This document shows, piece after piece, positions 31,664 through 42,700 of a stretch of DNA of 64,000 bases. Every line of letters starts with the position of its first letter. The stretch's first letter is position 1. Below the pieces are notes generated by a model that ran no database searches, was not told the DNA's origin, and saw nothing but the letters and a program-made list of their open reading frames with translations. A program made the position numbers and the translations under genes. The DNA comes from Topomyia yanbarensis (lineage: Eukaryota; Arthropoda; Insecta; Diptera; Culicidae): assembly GCF_030247195.1 (NCBI RefSeq), contig NC_080672.1, positions 161,623,839 to 161,687,838 of the forward strand. Direction: 5' to 3'.

Positions 31664-34600
31664 GTATACACTGTTGCAGTATAAGTAACATGACAAAAAA
31701 TAATTGTATTTTCTTTTAGGACTAATATTTTTTAATGCCGCCAATGATGGTGCTCGCATGTTCGATCACCTCAAGTTCTGCCTGGGAGTATGCTTCTTTT
31801 TCTGCTATACCCAGATTATGGTTCCAATATTAAGTTGTAAGTAATATTTTATTGCTTTAGTGCGTAAGTAGATTGTTAAATATAACGTTAGATGAAAATC
31901 TGGAATGTTTGGCAAACGAGCGATCGATGCAATGCAGTTGTAGTGCAACTGTCAAATATGTGTAGCAAACATCTGCCTAGTTAGCAATACATGATGCAAC
32001 ACTGACTTCCAACGTTTATCAATTTAAACGTTTTTGAATGCATTTTGTTATAGCCTAAATGGTTGCTACTTGTGATACCACTCAACAACACTAGGTCTCC
32101 GAGCAGAAAAAGCATGAATCGAAAAGAATGTTCGTCCCAAATACTTTTTAAATCAAATATTTCATTGTATTGTTGAATGATTTCAAAATGCATGCAACGT
32201 CGAGATGTGAGGTCAAAGCAAAAATGCAAGTTTGAACATTTTTTTGAATAAAATTTTTCCTTGGAACTTTCATCAATTTGTGACCATCGAATTTTATTAT
32301 CTATATCTGTATTTGTATTTAACTCTTTATAATGCAGTGGCAATGGCAACTTAAGTAACTTTATTGCCACCAACAATTTATATTTTTGTCGGCCTAATAA
32401 AATAATAGAATCAAATAGTTTATTGTTCAAAGCAAAGACATGGCTACTGAAAGTTTTTGTGACTTAAAATAGCCGTTTTTCAACGGCGGGAGAAATTAAG
32501 CTCAATTTCGCTGAATAGTCGACAACATTTTAAATATTTTAAAATACAGACATTCGTTAGGACCATTTATGTTAGATTGTGCAGTCACAGAGAAATTTTT
32601 ATGTGGCATACTATTATAATTTCATTAGTTTTCACATATCTATGCGTTACAGATAATTTTGATGTGCTACTACAAACTGCAAAAAAATATGTGTGAAATA
32701 AATATAATATAACGAATTTTCTCGGTGTAAATTTTCGGCTGATATTATGAAATGAAAGAGTTTGTATATACCGCACAGGGAAATGAAAATTTATCAAAAT
32801 TCAGAACAGGGGCGGCATTATGGAACCATTTCGAATCGACTTTTTCATACAAGCTTGTATACAATAAACCTTTCGTTTCGAGATGCGCAATGCCACGCTA
32901 GGTTTATACAATTTCTGCATTATAATTAGTGAAAATACATCAGCCAAGCATGGCCATTGTTTTGCTAGCTAAAAGTTAAAAATTAGTCGCTAGGAAACGA
33001 CAATAGAGGATTATTTTTTTGCTTTTTTTATTTGGCCCATTTGACAGGTATATCCTGGAATCAAAACAATGATGTTCCTACCACCACTGATAACTGACAT
33101 ACAAGTAAAGTTTTCAACTTGTGTAAGAAATAAAACTGTCGCTTTGAAAAGATAGCAGCAAGTAGCAACTTGCCACTGGCTGGCGCTTCGGTCGACCAGC
33201 AATTGCTATACGGGACTTGTGTGCAAACTTGGATATAATGGTGACTCACGCATGCGAACCTATATGCGATGGTGATTTTCACCATATTTTTATTTAAATG
33301 TTTACACAGGTTTTTCGGGAAAGTTTGTTCTAGCTTATATGTCTGTTCTCTGTGGTAGCCTCTGATGCCAGTGACAATCCGAATCTAGTATTCTGTATCT
33401 ACTTCAACAACATACCGGTTTCTTGTTCGCCTTGTAACAGAAATACGCTGAACTCTTTTGCGGATAATCGCACTGTGACTCGCGGCGTCCTGTTTCTCTC
33501 GATCCTCTTTTGCAATGTTTCCCAGCACATTTTCCGAAAATCGCAGTTAAGTAGCTTTACTTGATAGGCTATTCTGCATTTTTTTGCAATGAGTTTCTTT
33601 TTAGTTTCTTTAGAGATTCTTTTCCGGTTGCTCTTGCGTGTTATTTTTTCTCTGAAAAAACTTCCATCAGAGTCTACTGGATCCTCTGATACAGAAGACA
33701 TAGAAAATCTTCATCCGAGCTTAGCTCACTGCCATACAACTTCAATAAATCTAGTGCTGACATAGTTTACTCAATATATACACAGAAAAATTCAAAAGAA
33801 GTTATGTTGCGTACTGTTGAAATGTGTAAACAATGCTAGAGGTATATAATTAGGTTTTACACCAACCGACGTAACCCCACAAAATGAGCCGGATGAACTT
33901 CGTTTGACAATTCTCGGTGGTTTGTTTACATGGAAGTTACGTGAGTTCGAATGTAATAGATGAGCACCCGTTGCACTCGCACTCACGCAACTGATAAGGT
34001 AAACAAACCACCGAGAATTGTCAAACATGAACTTTATTCACCATGAGTTCATTCGTGTCGTCATCTTGTAGAACTCAATGACGTCTTCGAAGCCATTGAG
34101 TTCTACAAGATGACGACACGAATGAACTCATGATGAATAAAGTTCATGTTTGACAATTCTCGGTGGTTTGTTTACTTTGTTAGTTGCGTGAGTGCGAGTG
34201 CAACGGGTGCTCATCTGTTACATTCAAACTCAAGTAACTCCTAAGTAAACAAACCACCGAGTATTGTCAAACGAAGTTCATTCGGTTCATTTTGTGGGGT
34301 TAGGTCGGTTGATGTAAAACCTAATAGCACATAGACAATGAAACTGTTGAGTATATTCAGAAGCTTAACCTTATGAATTGCACCAAAAGAGCCCCACACT
34401 CATTTTCATTAAATATGTATGTTTTTTAACACATTTATATACGTTATAAGAGCTTATTGCTAGGTGCATAAAATGCGTTGAAAGAATCTAGAGATTACCG
34501 CTGACTCAAGAAGAATCAAACAAAAACAGTTAATAATTTCAAATACGTTTTGCTCGGTTCATTGATTTTACAAATGGTACTGTTATGCTGAAAGCGGCAG

Positions 34601-36244
34601 TAAAGGTAACATTAAACTCATGCCGATTAAGCCAATTAATTATTATACCTGGGATACGTGCAAAGTGTGATAAGAATGCAATAAACATTTCCACAATGTT
34701 ATATTGAACGTAACCAGCCATTGAATCATAGTTTGCAGAAATGAGAAAGGTACAATTGCACCACTAGGTGGATTAAAACAGGTTTTTTTTTAATTCAAGC
34801 CACATGCTTGCACACAAACATACAAACAAACAGCGCAGTGGTCAACCAATTTAAATAATCAATTTTTCAGTATGTTATGCCTCCCGTTGTCGTCTCTTGG
34901 TTTAGATCCATTTCACCGCCCGTTTCATAATTTTTGCGCTGGAAATCAAATTTCAATGCACGTCGAAGAATACCGCTAGATGTTTTTTTTCGTCAATAAG
35001 CTCACACTATATCCTATACTTTCAGATCCTCGCGAGGTGAAGCTAGTGAAGAAAGAATGCTTCAACCGTTGGTATGGCCTGTTCCCATACTATCTAGCAC
35101 TGACCCTTTCAAGACTGCCTATTCAAATTTTTCTTAACATAATATTCTCCATGGTCGTATACTGGCTGGCCGGCCTTCCAGCAGAACTATTTCGTTACAC
35201 GCTTTTCACGATTGTTGGTTTGGCAGTTTCTCTTTGCGCGGAAGGATTCGGTCTAATGATAGGGGCTACGTTTAATGTGATGGTGAGTAGCTGTTTTTGA
35301 ACCGCACGTTCGAGTTAGCAAAACTAATATTTACTGTATCGATTTTGCTGGCTATTTTCTGCAAATTTAAGACTAAGGACCGATTTCTTTACCGAGTGCT
35401 AGGTTTAAACGTACTGGTAAAGCTGGTTTGAAAATTAAGCGAGGGTGAAGAAATTGGTCCTAAGAGAAACGAAAGCAATGAAATTGAAAAATTCTAGAAC
35501 GGAAAACTAGGACAAGGCAGGCCGAAATGAACTTTATCGATGCCGGTAAAACATGATGATGAGTTATATTCTATCAACCGCCGACACCGGTAAAACATGA
35601 TGATGAGTTATGTTCCATCAACGACCATGCGGTAAATTTGCGTAGGACGCCCAACTCATACTAACAGAAGGCAAAGGATTCACTACATTTCCTTTCGATC
35701 ATGAACATATGAGCCTGCCTAGTCCTAGTTTTCCTTTCTAAGTTTATAACTGATTCGCTCTAGAATACCTATCCGTCTTTCAACTTCATTGCTTTCGTTT
35801 TTCTTAGTTTTAGATTTACCGAAAATAGCCAGCAAAATCGATACAGTAGAAATAGTAACATATATAGTAACATACAAAACTATTCTCTCTCACATTTTTT
35901 AGAATGGTTCAGCGATTGGACCGCTTACGATAGCACCGTTCCTAGGACTGGCAATCTACGGGTTTGATTTTGCGCCACAGATCCCGGCGCTAATGCAATG
36001 GCTGATGCGGGCGTCATTCATCCGCGGTGGCGTCGTTTCTATCGTGCTGGTAGTGTTTGGTTACAATCGCCAACGGTTGGACTGCAGTGAAATGTACTGC
36101 CACTTTGATGACCCCAAGGTACTGCTGCACTATGTACGAATAGACAACACTACTCTGCTGTTCGAGCTAAGCATATTGATTGCAATGACTCTCTTTTATC
36201 GACTGCTGTGCTATCTCAGTTTGCGAAGGCGATTCTACAAATGA
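30672..36244 (+). CDS. ABCG-family half-transporter, C-terminal two thirds (4 exons)
   Basis: Exons 30672-31663, 31720-31836, 35026-35282 and 35903-36244 join in consistent phase with GT-AG borders. The first visible exon carries the Q-loop (CYITQEDH), the signature LSGGERKRLSIALEM, Walker B FFLDEPTSGLD and H-loop CTIHQPSAS. The rest gives the G-type transmembrane domain, ending in a short basic tail (SLRRRFYK, stop at 36242). Motif wording is closest to the ABCG1/ABCG4-like group of insects, thought to export lipids or sterols; substrate is inference. The Walker A exon is not in the window or lies in a form I cannot see. The 3.2-kb third intron is filled with repeats. The gene converges on RIOK1. 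Confidence 0.9.
31720..31836 (+). CDS. ABCG exon: transmembrane segment
   Basis: The acceptor is ttcttttag. The exon completes the split glycine and encodes LIFFNAANDGARMFDHL, then a hydrophobic helix. The donor t|gtaagt leaves one base, which joins 35026 to make tyrosine (SYPREVKL), as in ABCG1-like proteins. Confidence 0.85.
32586..32727. mobile_element. small inverted-repeat element in ABCG intron (142 bp)
   Basis: The ends cacagagaaa and tttctcggtg are inverted copies. It resembles the element at 29356-29684 in end sequence and in tatgtg-rich content. Duplication unresolved. Confidence 0.45.
33399..33763 (-). CDS. unrecognised basic ORF in ABCG intron, probable TE fragment
   Basis: The frame from 33701 gives 100 codons with ATG, a Ser/Asp-rich start and a basic middle (RKSNRKRISKETKKKL). 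Just upstream, a second frame from an ATG near 33762 reads MSALDLLKLYGSELSSDEDF and could join by a one-base shift, which would make this a decayed longer protein. Base composition looks coding. It is antisense inside an intron of the ABCG gene. I do not recognise a domain; a transposon-derived gene is the likeliest origin. Confidence 0.35.
33849..34325. mobile_element. 477-bp palindrome of four inverted modules
   Basis: The left arm 33849-34080 and right arm 34094-34325 are near-perfect inverted copies, centred on cttcgaag. Within each arm, tttgacaattctcggtgg followed by tttgtttac occurs once in each orientation (33903-33929 and 33999-34025; 34149-34175 and 34245-34271). The arms are therefore themselves inverted-repeat elements. 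It lies in the third visible ABCG intron. Confidence 0.85.
34540..34795 (-). repeat. dispersed repeat shared with 38320-38450
   Basis: The minus strand reads tttaatccacctagtggtgc, then cctttctcatttctgcaaac and caatggctggttacgttcaa. The plus-strand copy near 38320-38410 has the same blocks. A 60-codon minus-strand frame starting MAGYVQYN belongs to the repeat, not to a host gene. Confidence 0.55.
35026..35282 (+). CDS. ABCG exon: membrane helices
   Basis: The acceptor is actttcag. The exon encodes KKECFNRWYGLFPYYLAL and two or three hydrophobic helices, ending GLMIGATFNVM in phase 0 at a gtgagt donor. Confidence 0.88.
35327..35860. mobile_element. foldback element in last ABCG intron
   Basis: The left arm (gtatcgattttgctggctat, then gaaacgaaagcaatgaaatt and ggaaaactaggacaaggcag) is inverted in the right arm near 35712-35860. 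Between the arms are two tandem copies of a ~54-bp unit containing ccggtaaaacatgatgatga (about 35542-35640). The left arm is interrupted by the 82-bp insertion listed next. Confidence 0.7.
35378..35459. mobile_element. 82-bp nested inverted-repeat element
   Basis: The tips gaccgatttctttacc and ggtgaagaaattggtc are inverted with two mismatches, and the 5-bp direct repeat ctaag flanks both sides (35373-35377 and 35460-35464). The right arm of the surrounding foldback lacks this segment and gives the empty site (aactaag). Confidence 0.8.
35903..36244 (+). CDS. ABCG terminal exon
   Basis: The acceptor is acattttttag. The exon opens NGSAIGPLTIAPFLGLAIYG, continues through the extracellular loop (LDCSEMYCHFDDPKVLLHY) and the last helix, and ends in the stop tga at 36242-36244. 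Confidence 0.9.
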   Translation, partial: NGSAIGPLTIAPFLGLAIYGFDFAPQIPALMQWLMRASFIRGGVVSIVLVVFGYNRQRLDCSEMYCHFDDPKVLLHYVRIDNTTLLFELSILIAMTLFYRLLCYLSLRRRFYK

Positions 36245-36498
36245 GCATAAACCGGAGAGGCCGTAACAAATAGACGAAAAAAATGTGATCATTTTATTAG
36301 CTAAACTATTATTTTAATGGATGATTTTTTAATCTGTTTACTCGGGTAATGATTTAGGAAGACTAATAGCTTTAGCTTAACATTCCAAGGGCGAAATTAT
36401 TTTGCAAAGATTATCTTCTATTGAACAAGATTTATGACAAACCATATAAGAATCTCTTCTAGGTAGTGTTTGTACTTACAAAAAGTAGGATAACTTCT

Positions 36499-36516
36499 TT
36501 ATTTGAATAAAATAAA
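36499..36516. terminator. bidirectional poly(A) signals between convergent genes
   Basis: tttatt at 36499-36504 is AATAAA on the minus strand (RIOK1), and aataaa at 36507-36512, with an overlapping copy at 36511-36516, serves the plus strand (ABCG). The ABCG stop is at 36244 and the RIOK1 stop at 36563, so both signals are at sensible distances. Confidence 0.65.
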
Positions 36517-36562
36517 ATGTGTATATCATTTTTTCATACAAAACAAAAATTAATGTTTTTAT

Positions 36563-36798
36563 TTACTTTTTAGTTCCAATTTTCTCTTTTCGCTTTTTGA
36601 TGTGTTTTTTCACCTTGGATTTACGTTTTTCGGCTTTCTCATTCTTAAACGCTTTTTTACGAGCCCGTCGATCTTCCGTCGTTTCGTTTTTCTCCCGGAC
36701 AGTTACTATTGATCCCTTCACATTTTCACTACTATTCTCATCTGCGACATCAGTACTTTCACTATCGGAGTCCATTTGTGACGAATTTGAGTGTGTTT
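36563..36798 (-). CDS. RIOK1: RIOK1 terminal exon (basic tail)
   Basis: The acceptor on the minus strand is ttcattccag. The exon encodes an acidic/serine stretch (SSQMDSDSESTD) and then the basic tail ending HIKKRKEKIGTKK. The tail and matching phase tie it to the kinase exon 5.3 kb away. Confidence 0.85.
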
Positions 36799-39700
36799 CT
36801 GGAATGAAATGAAGCAATTAATAAATGCGAAATAGCCGTCGATCATCAAGTATAGCGTTCGTCGAAGTCCATCTGAATTTTCACCGGGCCCTGATTTTTT
36901 ATCGGCTTTTCCACAGTAAGTTCAGTAATTTATTTTTTTGACGAAACAAAGGTTTGTTTGTACTATCAATTTTTGCAGTGCTTATCGGTAAAATGTGACG
37001 AGAACTCAGTAAATAAAATACAGGTGTGTCAGTACTTTTTGAAGTTCAAAAACAACCGAATAAAGCAATCAACAACTGGGGGGAATTTTCGCCAAGCTTT
37101 AATGTTTAGCTCAATGAGATGGAAATTAACTATTTTGAGTATCAAACATAAATGCGGCACACCAAAAATAACAAAAAAAATTAAGAGCCTAGAACTAAAT
37201 AATTATTTTTAGTTGCCTTAACGAGTAGTTTTTTCTAATATGTTTCAATATCAAAAAGGAATGGAGTGTACAAACATAACTACTAGGAAATATTAAATGC
37301 TGCGACAAAATAATCGTTTTTGTACTACCCCAATGATCATTACAATTCAACAATTTTATGAACAATTACATTGAAATAATTATTTTTGAGCCACCCCAAA
37401 CGAATTGAACATACCAAAATTACATAAAACCATCCTACTTGAGCTGATACGACAAAGTATTGACTTTAGTTCACCTTTTGCTCTAAGCCGAGCCACTGTT
37501 ATATGGTTTAATGCGACTCCAAGACGATACAAAACATCTCTGTCGAATGACCCAACAAACACAAGACCTACAGTACAACATCACACGCTCAACGCGGTGT
37601 GTTGTCGAACCGCATCTAAACCTTGCTACGAAATCTACTGGAGGAACCCCTGCTGGCTCAAGGAAGACCACCCGGCGTTCCAATACATGATGCATCCTGA
37701 TGAAGACCGTCCGAGTTTGTAATCCTTACCGTGGATTCCCGATGCCGAAAACTGACAGTAAATATCTTTCTCAGTTCTCTCAGCTTTGTCCACCCTATCT
37801 CCCCTGTCTCTGATACACAGATGTAGGACGTCACCTCCTCACCCTGAGTATCTAACTAAAACTTAATGGTCCCCTGTTTTTTCTAGTTTTAGTTGATCAA
37901 TATATAATCTCGTTAAGAAAAGCCAAACAGCACCACTACTTAAAAATAATCTTAATATATACCCCTTAATCATAATAAAACTGAATCACTCCCTCTAGTT
38001 GTTCCTATTTTTAATATGTTTGTAAAGTGTTCCGCTTAGTTAATAATTAATTGCTCCAATAATCTCCCTTCTAAAAATCCTAAAGTGCATAACTATACAA
38101 AAACACAGAATGACCCCCCCCCCCCAATAATCTTACGAATATTATATCATCCCATCTAGTATATGTATATGTTAGATGTAAAATTTCTTCAGTTTATTTA
38201 TATAAAAACGAAATATTTGAATGTGTAATTCCCTCATTTTAAGAAATTCAAATGAAAACCAAAGAAAAAATGGCACCTTTAAGTAACGCAAACGTAAACA
38301 AATCAACGAATTGAAAAAAAAAAACATGTTTTAATCCACCTGATCGTGCAATTTTGCCTTTCTCATTTGCCTAAACTACGATTCCATGGCTGGTTATGTT
38401 AAATATAATAGTGGTAATGTAGATTACATATTCATTAAGATTTGAACATACATACAATGGATCGACAGCCACGAACTTGAGATGCTATGTTTTGACGCTA
38501 AAACACTTGAAACTAGCTAGATTCAAGAGGAGTGTCCGAGGGGTCCGTATAATACAATGAAGACTCGTTTTTATCAGCCCCTTGGTGAATTTTAGGCTGA
38601 TAAAACGGGGACATTGATAAAATCGGGACATATATTTTTTTTTTCTTTTTGGGAAACCGAAGATATTCTTCTTTAGTCCCTATACCATCAAACTACCAAC
38701 TATCAATTTTCATATGAAGCTGATAAAATCGGGTCTAAAAGCTTATAAAATCGAGGGCAGACAAAATCGGGGGCTGATAAAATCGAGTGCTGATAAAATC
38801 GGGTCTACACTGTATTTAATTAGCTCAATTAGCATTAGCTCAATGTTGTCATTTGGAAAATTTACTAAAAAAACCTATATAAGTCAAAAAAAGGGATTAG
38901 GTTGACGATTTTCAGAGTGATTGCATAACCTTTCTATATGAGAAAGGTAAAAAGTTTGGCACATTTAGAAAGGTAAAAATTTTGGCCCAAAAAAGTCAAT
39001 TTTTGTCAAACATTTTTTTTTTTCGAGATTGCATCAAATCTCGACGTTTTACCTTTCTTATATAGAAACGTTATGCAATTACTCTGAAAATCGCCAACCT
39101 AATCCCGGCCCGGAAGGCGTGTGTTATATCCCATTCGACTCAGTTTGTCGAGATCGGAAAAAGTCTGTGTGTCTATGTATGTATGTATGAGTGTATGTGG
39201 AAAAAAGTGTCACCTCTGTTTCGCAGAGATGGCTGGGCCGATTTGCACAAATTTAGTCTCAAACGAAAGGTACAACCTTCCCATCGGTTGTTATTGAATT
39301 TTTCATTGATTGGATCTGCGGTTCCGGAGTTACGTAGTTGAAGGAGCGCGTTTATAGGTTCCCGCTTGAGACCATCGGGGTGTTTTCATGTTTGCGAGAC
39401 CGCGGGCTTTGGGGTGTGTGGGTGATCGTGAAGGTCTTAAACGTTTGTATGCTAACGTGCTGAATTTTAGAAGAGAGCATGGTTCCCCATATCACTGAGG
39501 TTCTCGGTCACTCAGGCAAAAATACAGCGAATTTCATAGGAATATCGTATAATTTTTAACCACAAGTAGCACGTATGTAAATCATAATATTATCTTATGA
39601 AACGGCATTTATTTGGTCAAATCGGTTTGCTATGATTTCTTGTTCCATAAGGCATCTTTGAATTATCATAAGACAATATTACATTATACATGTCTCTTAT

Positions 39701-42700
39701 ATGAGAATCATAAGATGCTCGTATGGAACTCGAACGACTGGCATATGCAGTAACTTGTAAAATGTTAAGATAAACAAGTCGTACAAGTCGTATGTTTTTC
39801 ATAATAATCTTATGAAAACATAGTTTTGTTACTTCTCTAGTCATCATAAGATGAATCTTATGAATTTCGCTATGCATTTTGCCTTAGTGGTCATGTCGTC
39901 ATGGGACACGTCGGTTAGTGGATCTGAGCGTCATTTCTTAATTGGTTGAACTGAACTCATGCTACTAGGACGAAGGACTTTTGGACGTGGCTGATTCATC
40001 ATCGCGTGAGCGGTGGTTTGATGCTTTAGACCGCGTTTGTAAATTTATAGGTGCTAAAACGTTCACTTAATTACCGGGGTGTTTTAATGTTGTCGAGATC
40101 GCGGGCGTAAGTATGTGCAATTGCATGCTCGCGTTATATATGGGAGAATATGCAATTGTTTGTGTTACTGTGTGTTAGTATGAATATTATTAATATTTCA
40201 GAAAGAAAACACCCCAATGAAAACAAAGACAAAGGGTTGTGTACCGAACACGACCACAGTGACATTAAAAAATATAGCACTTTTCAAGAGCATGTAATAT
40301 AATTCGCGAATGAGTTTGAATCAATCAAAATTATCGACCCAGGGGTAGATCACTTGTGATGCATTTTTAAAAATCAACAAAATAAATGCCCTTTCTTGCC
40401 ATCAAAATAGAAATTTAGAATATCGCGTGTAAGACGTCAAAGCCCTGCAAGAAACTAGCCCTACATATAACAAAACATCGAACAAAGTGGATCGGAGTAA
40501 GACGTTTGTTGGACAGACTTGTCTGAGAGATACTGTAAAATTGATACAAAAATGAACGTTAAATGCATTTTTTCAAATTCGATGCAAATTTGATGTACAT
40601 TTCTAGAGTGCCCCCAGCTATCACTCATTTCAAGGCTGGACACTATATAATCTTCACAAGAAACATGTTACGTCACGTTGTAGTTTCCTCTCCTGCTCCC
40701 ATATGTTGCAACTTGCTATATAACTAAATTCTAAAATCAAGTATAACATCATGCTTTCCGCTATACTTTTGATTGAAAAAACTCCAGTTCAAACTGCTGC
40801 TTAGGAGAATAAATTCTACCTTCAACATTTTTATTTTTCTGTTATAGAACTATTAAGTTATGAATCTAAAATTAAGCCACACTAGAACGTGCCCTTAGGT
40901 CGTTGCGTGATTCGAAATTATTCTCTCCAATCTATCGAACTGGAGTGTATGTGCTGAATACTCTTTATATATATTCAAAAAATAGTTCTAAACATTTTTT
41001 TGAGAAAATCAACAAAGAGAACGGCAACGTACACCAGTTCGAAATGAAACTGTTTGATAATTCAAAACCCTCTGCTGGGGATGTGATTGTTTCCGGTACA
41101 ATTCCACTTTTATACCCATATATTAAAAACAACGCTGCTGAGTAAGGAATTTGATTGATATACAATACTAATTCTTGCAAACCTGCGAAAACAATAAAAA
41201 CCGATCAGTGCTTTATCCTGATCAGATGGCAATACATTTGGGTTGACTACCAAAAATCACTACAGATTAGATTCGCAACTTTTGGAAACAAACTGAAACT
41301 GCTCCAACATAACTCAACATCCACGCCAATCAAAATCTCCAACTAACATCCGTCTTTCAGTAGGCACAAAGCCACTTCAGTCTGACTGTGCACGTATGTT
41401 CAAAATATGAAAGCTGAGTATATTAATAGGTACATGTCCTACCCTAGTGACCAGATGTTTTCAAGACGAATGCGGGACGCACTCAAGAACCTCAGCTTCC
41501 CAAATATTTGTACAACTTATGTAAGATTGAGAAACTTTTCGTAAGGATTCATGACCTGGGTCATATTAGAAGTCGAAAAGGGCATTGTGACGATCAGGAT
41601 AAATTGGCTCATTTTTCACATTCCCCACGTAATTGGGAGATTTGGCAGCACGACTCAAAATTTTTATGAGTGATTTGAACAATATAGTTGTGGAATAGTG
41701 TATGCAAACACGGCCCACAGCAAAAGTCAAACCACGCCGACCGGCAGTCGGCCGCCCAAGCGCGCACATGCTAGTGGTTGATCGTTAGTTTGGGCAGGTG
41801 CACAGTATGGTAAACACAAAACATAAAAAAGGCATATAAGTCCTCTCGGCCCTCTTAATACACCACTATTGAGGCGTAATGCAATAATCATCTAAAAGTG
41901 TTTAAATCAGAACTTCTAGTCCTACGGGATATCACGTAGGACTAGAGATTTGCTCAGAAGCACAAACCGTGTTTTCATTTTTTGGAGCTAGCGTTAATCC
42001 GGCGCTAGCTTAGTCAGTTAACTAAGTTAGTGTCGGATTCTGATAAGAGGAACTCGAAAGGCCTATTCAATAACTAATGTATTTTTGTGATTGTTAGATT
42101 CTTTTTGCTAATGTTACCTTTATTCGCCCCATCATCTGTATGCTGCTGCAATATCTCCGGATTTTGCGCCACCTTAAGGTTTCCATCCAAACCAGCGATC
42201 GTTTTATAAACTAATTCACTTTTGTTCGCATTTTCAAAAATGTCCCGCTCAACATCGTACACATCGTGAAGAGTTTTCGGAATGAAAATCTGCTTGAATA
42301 TAGCGTCTTCCATCTTCTGCTGCTCAGTAAACTCATCAAAGCTTCGATTGGCGATTTTGTCCGACATTTTTTCTAGACAACTCTCCACGTTAGCCTCCGT
42401 TATAGTTGGATCGGTAATAAAATCGAATAATTCTTTAACCGTCATCGTGGAAACGTCTTTTTTCCGGAAAAAATCAGTAACGTTAGTACAATCTTTTCTC
42501 AGAAACTCCAATGCGTGTGGATGCTCGTGTTCAACAGATTGCGAAACATCGATGATGACTATTTTCCCTTGGTGGTACAAAAGATTGAACTCGGACAAAT
42601 CAGCATGCACCAGTTTGCATTTGTTGTATATGGTCCACATAATCTCAACCGAATCCCGATACAATTCGCGAGCTTTCGAGTTGTTCAGTTCGACATCCTT

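Noticed and set aside
37405..37722. 105-codon plus-strand frame as a gene in the RIOK1 intron
   Set aside because: No recognised domain; pyrimidine-rich downstream sequence suggests a retroelement 3' end, but the evidence is too thin to name one.
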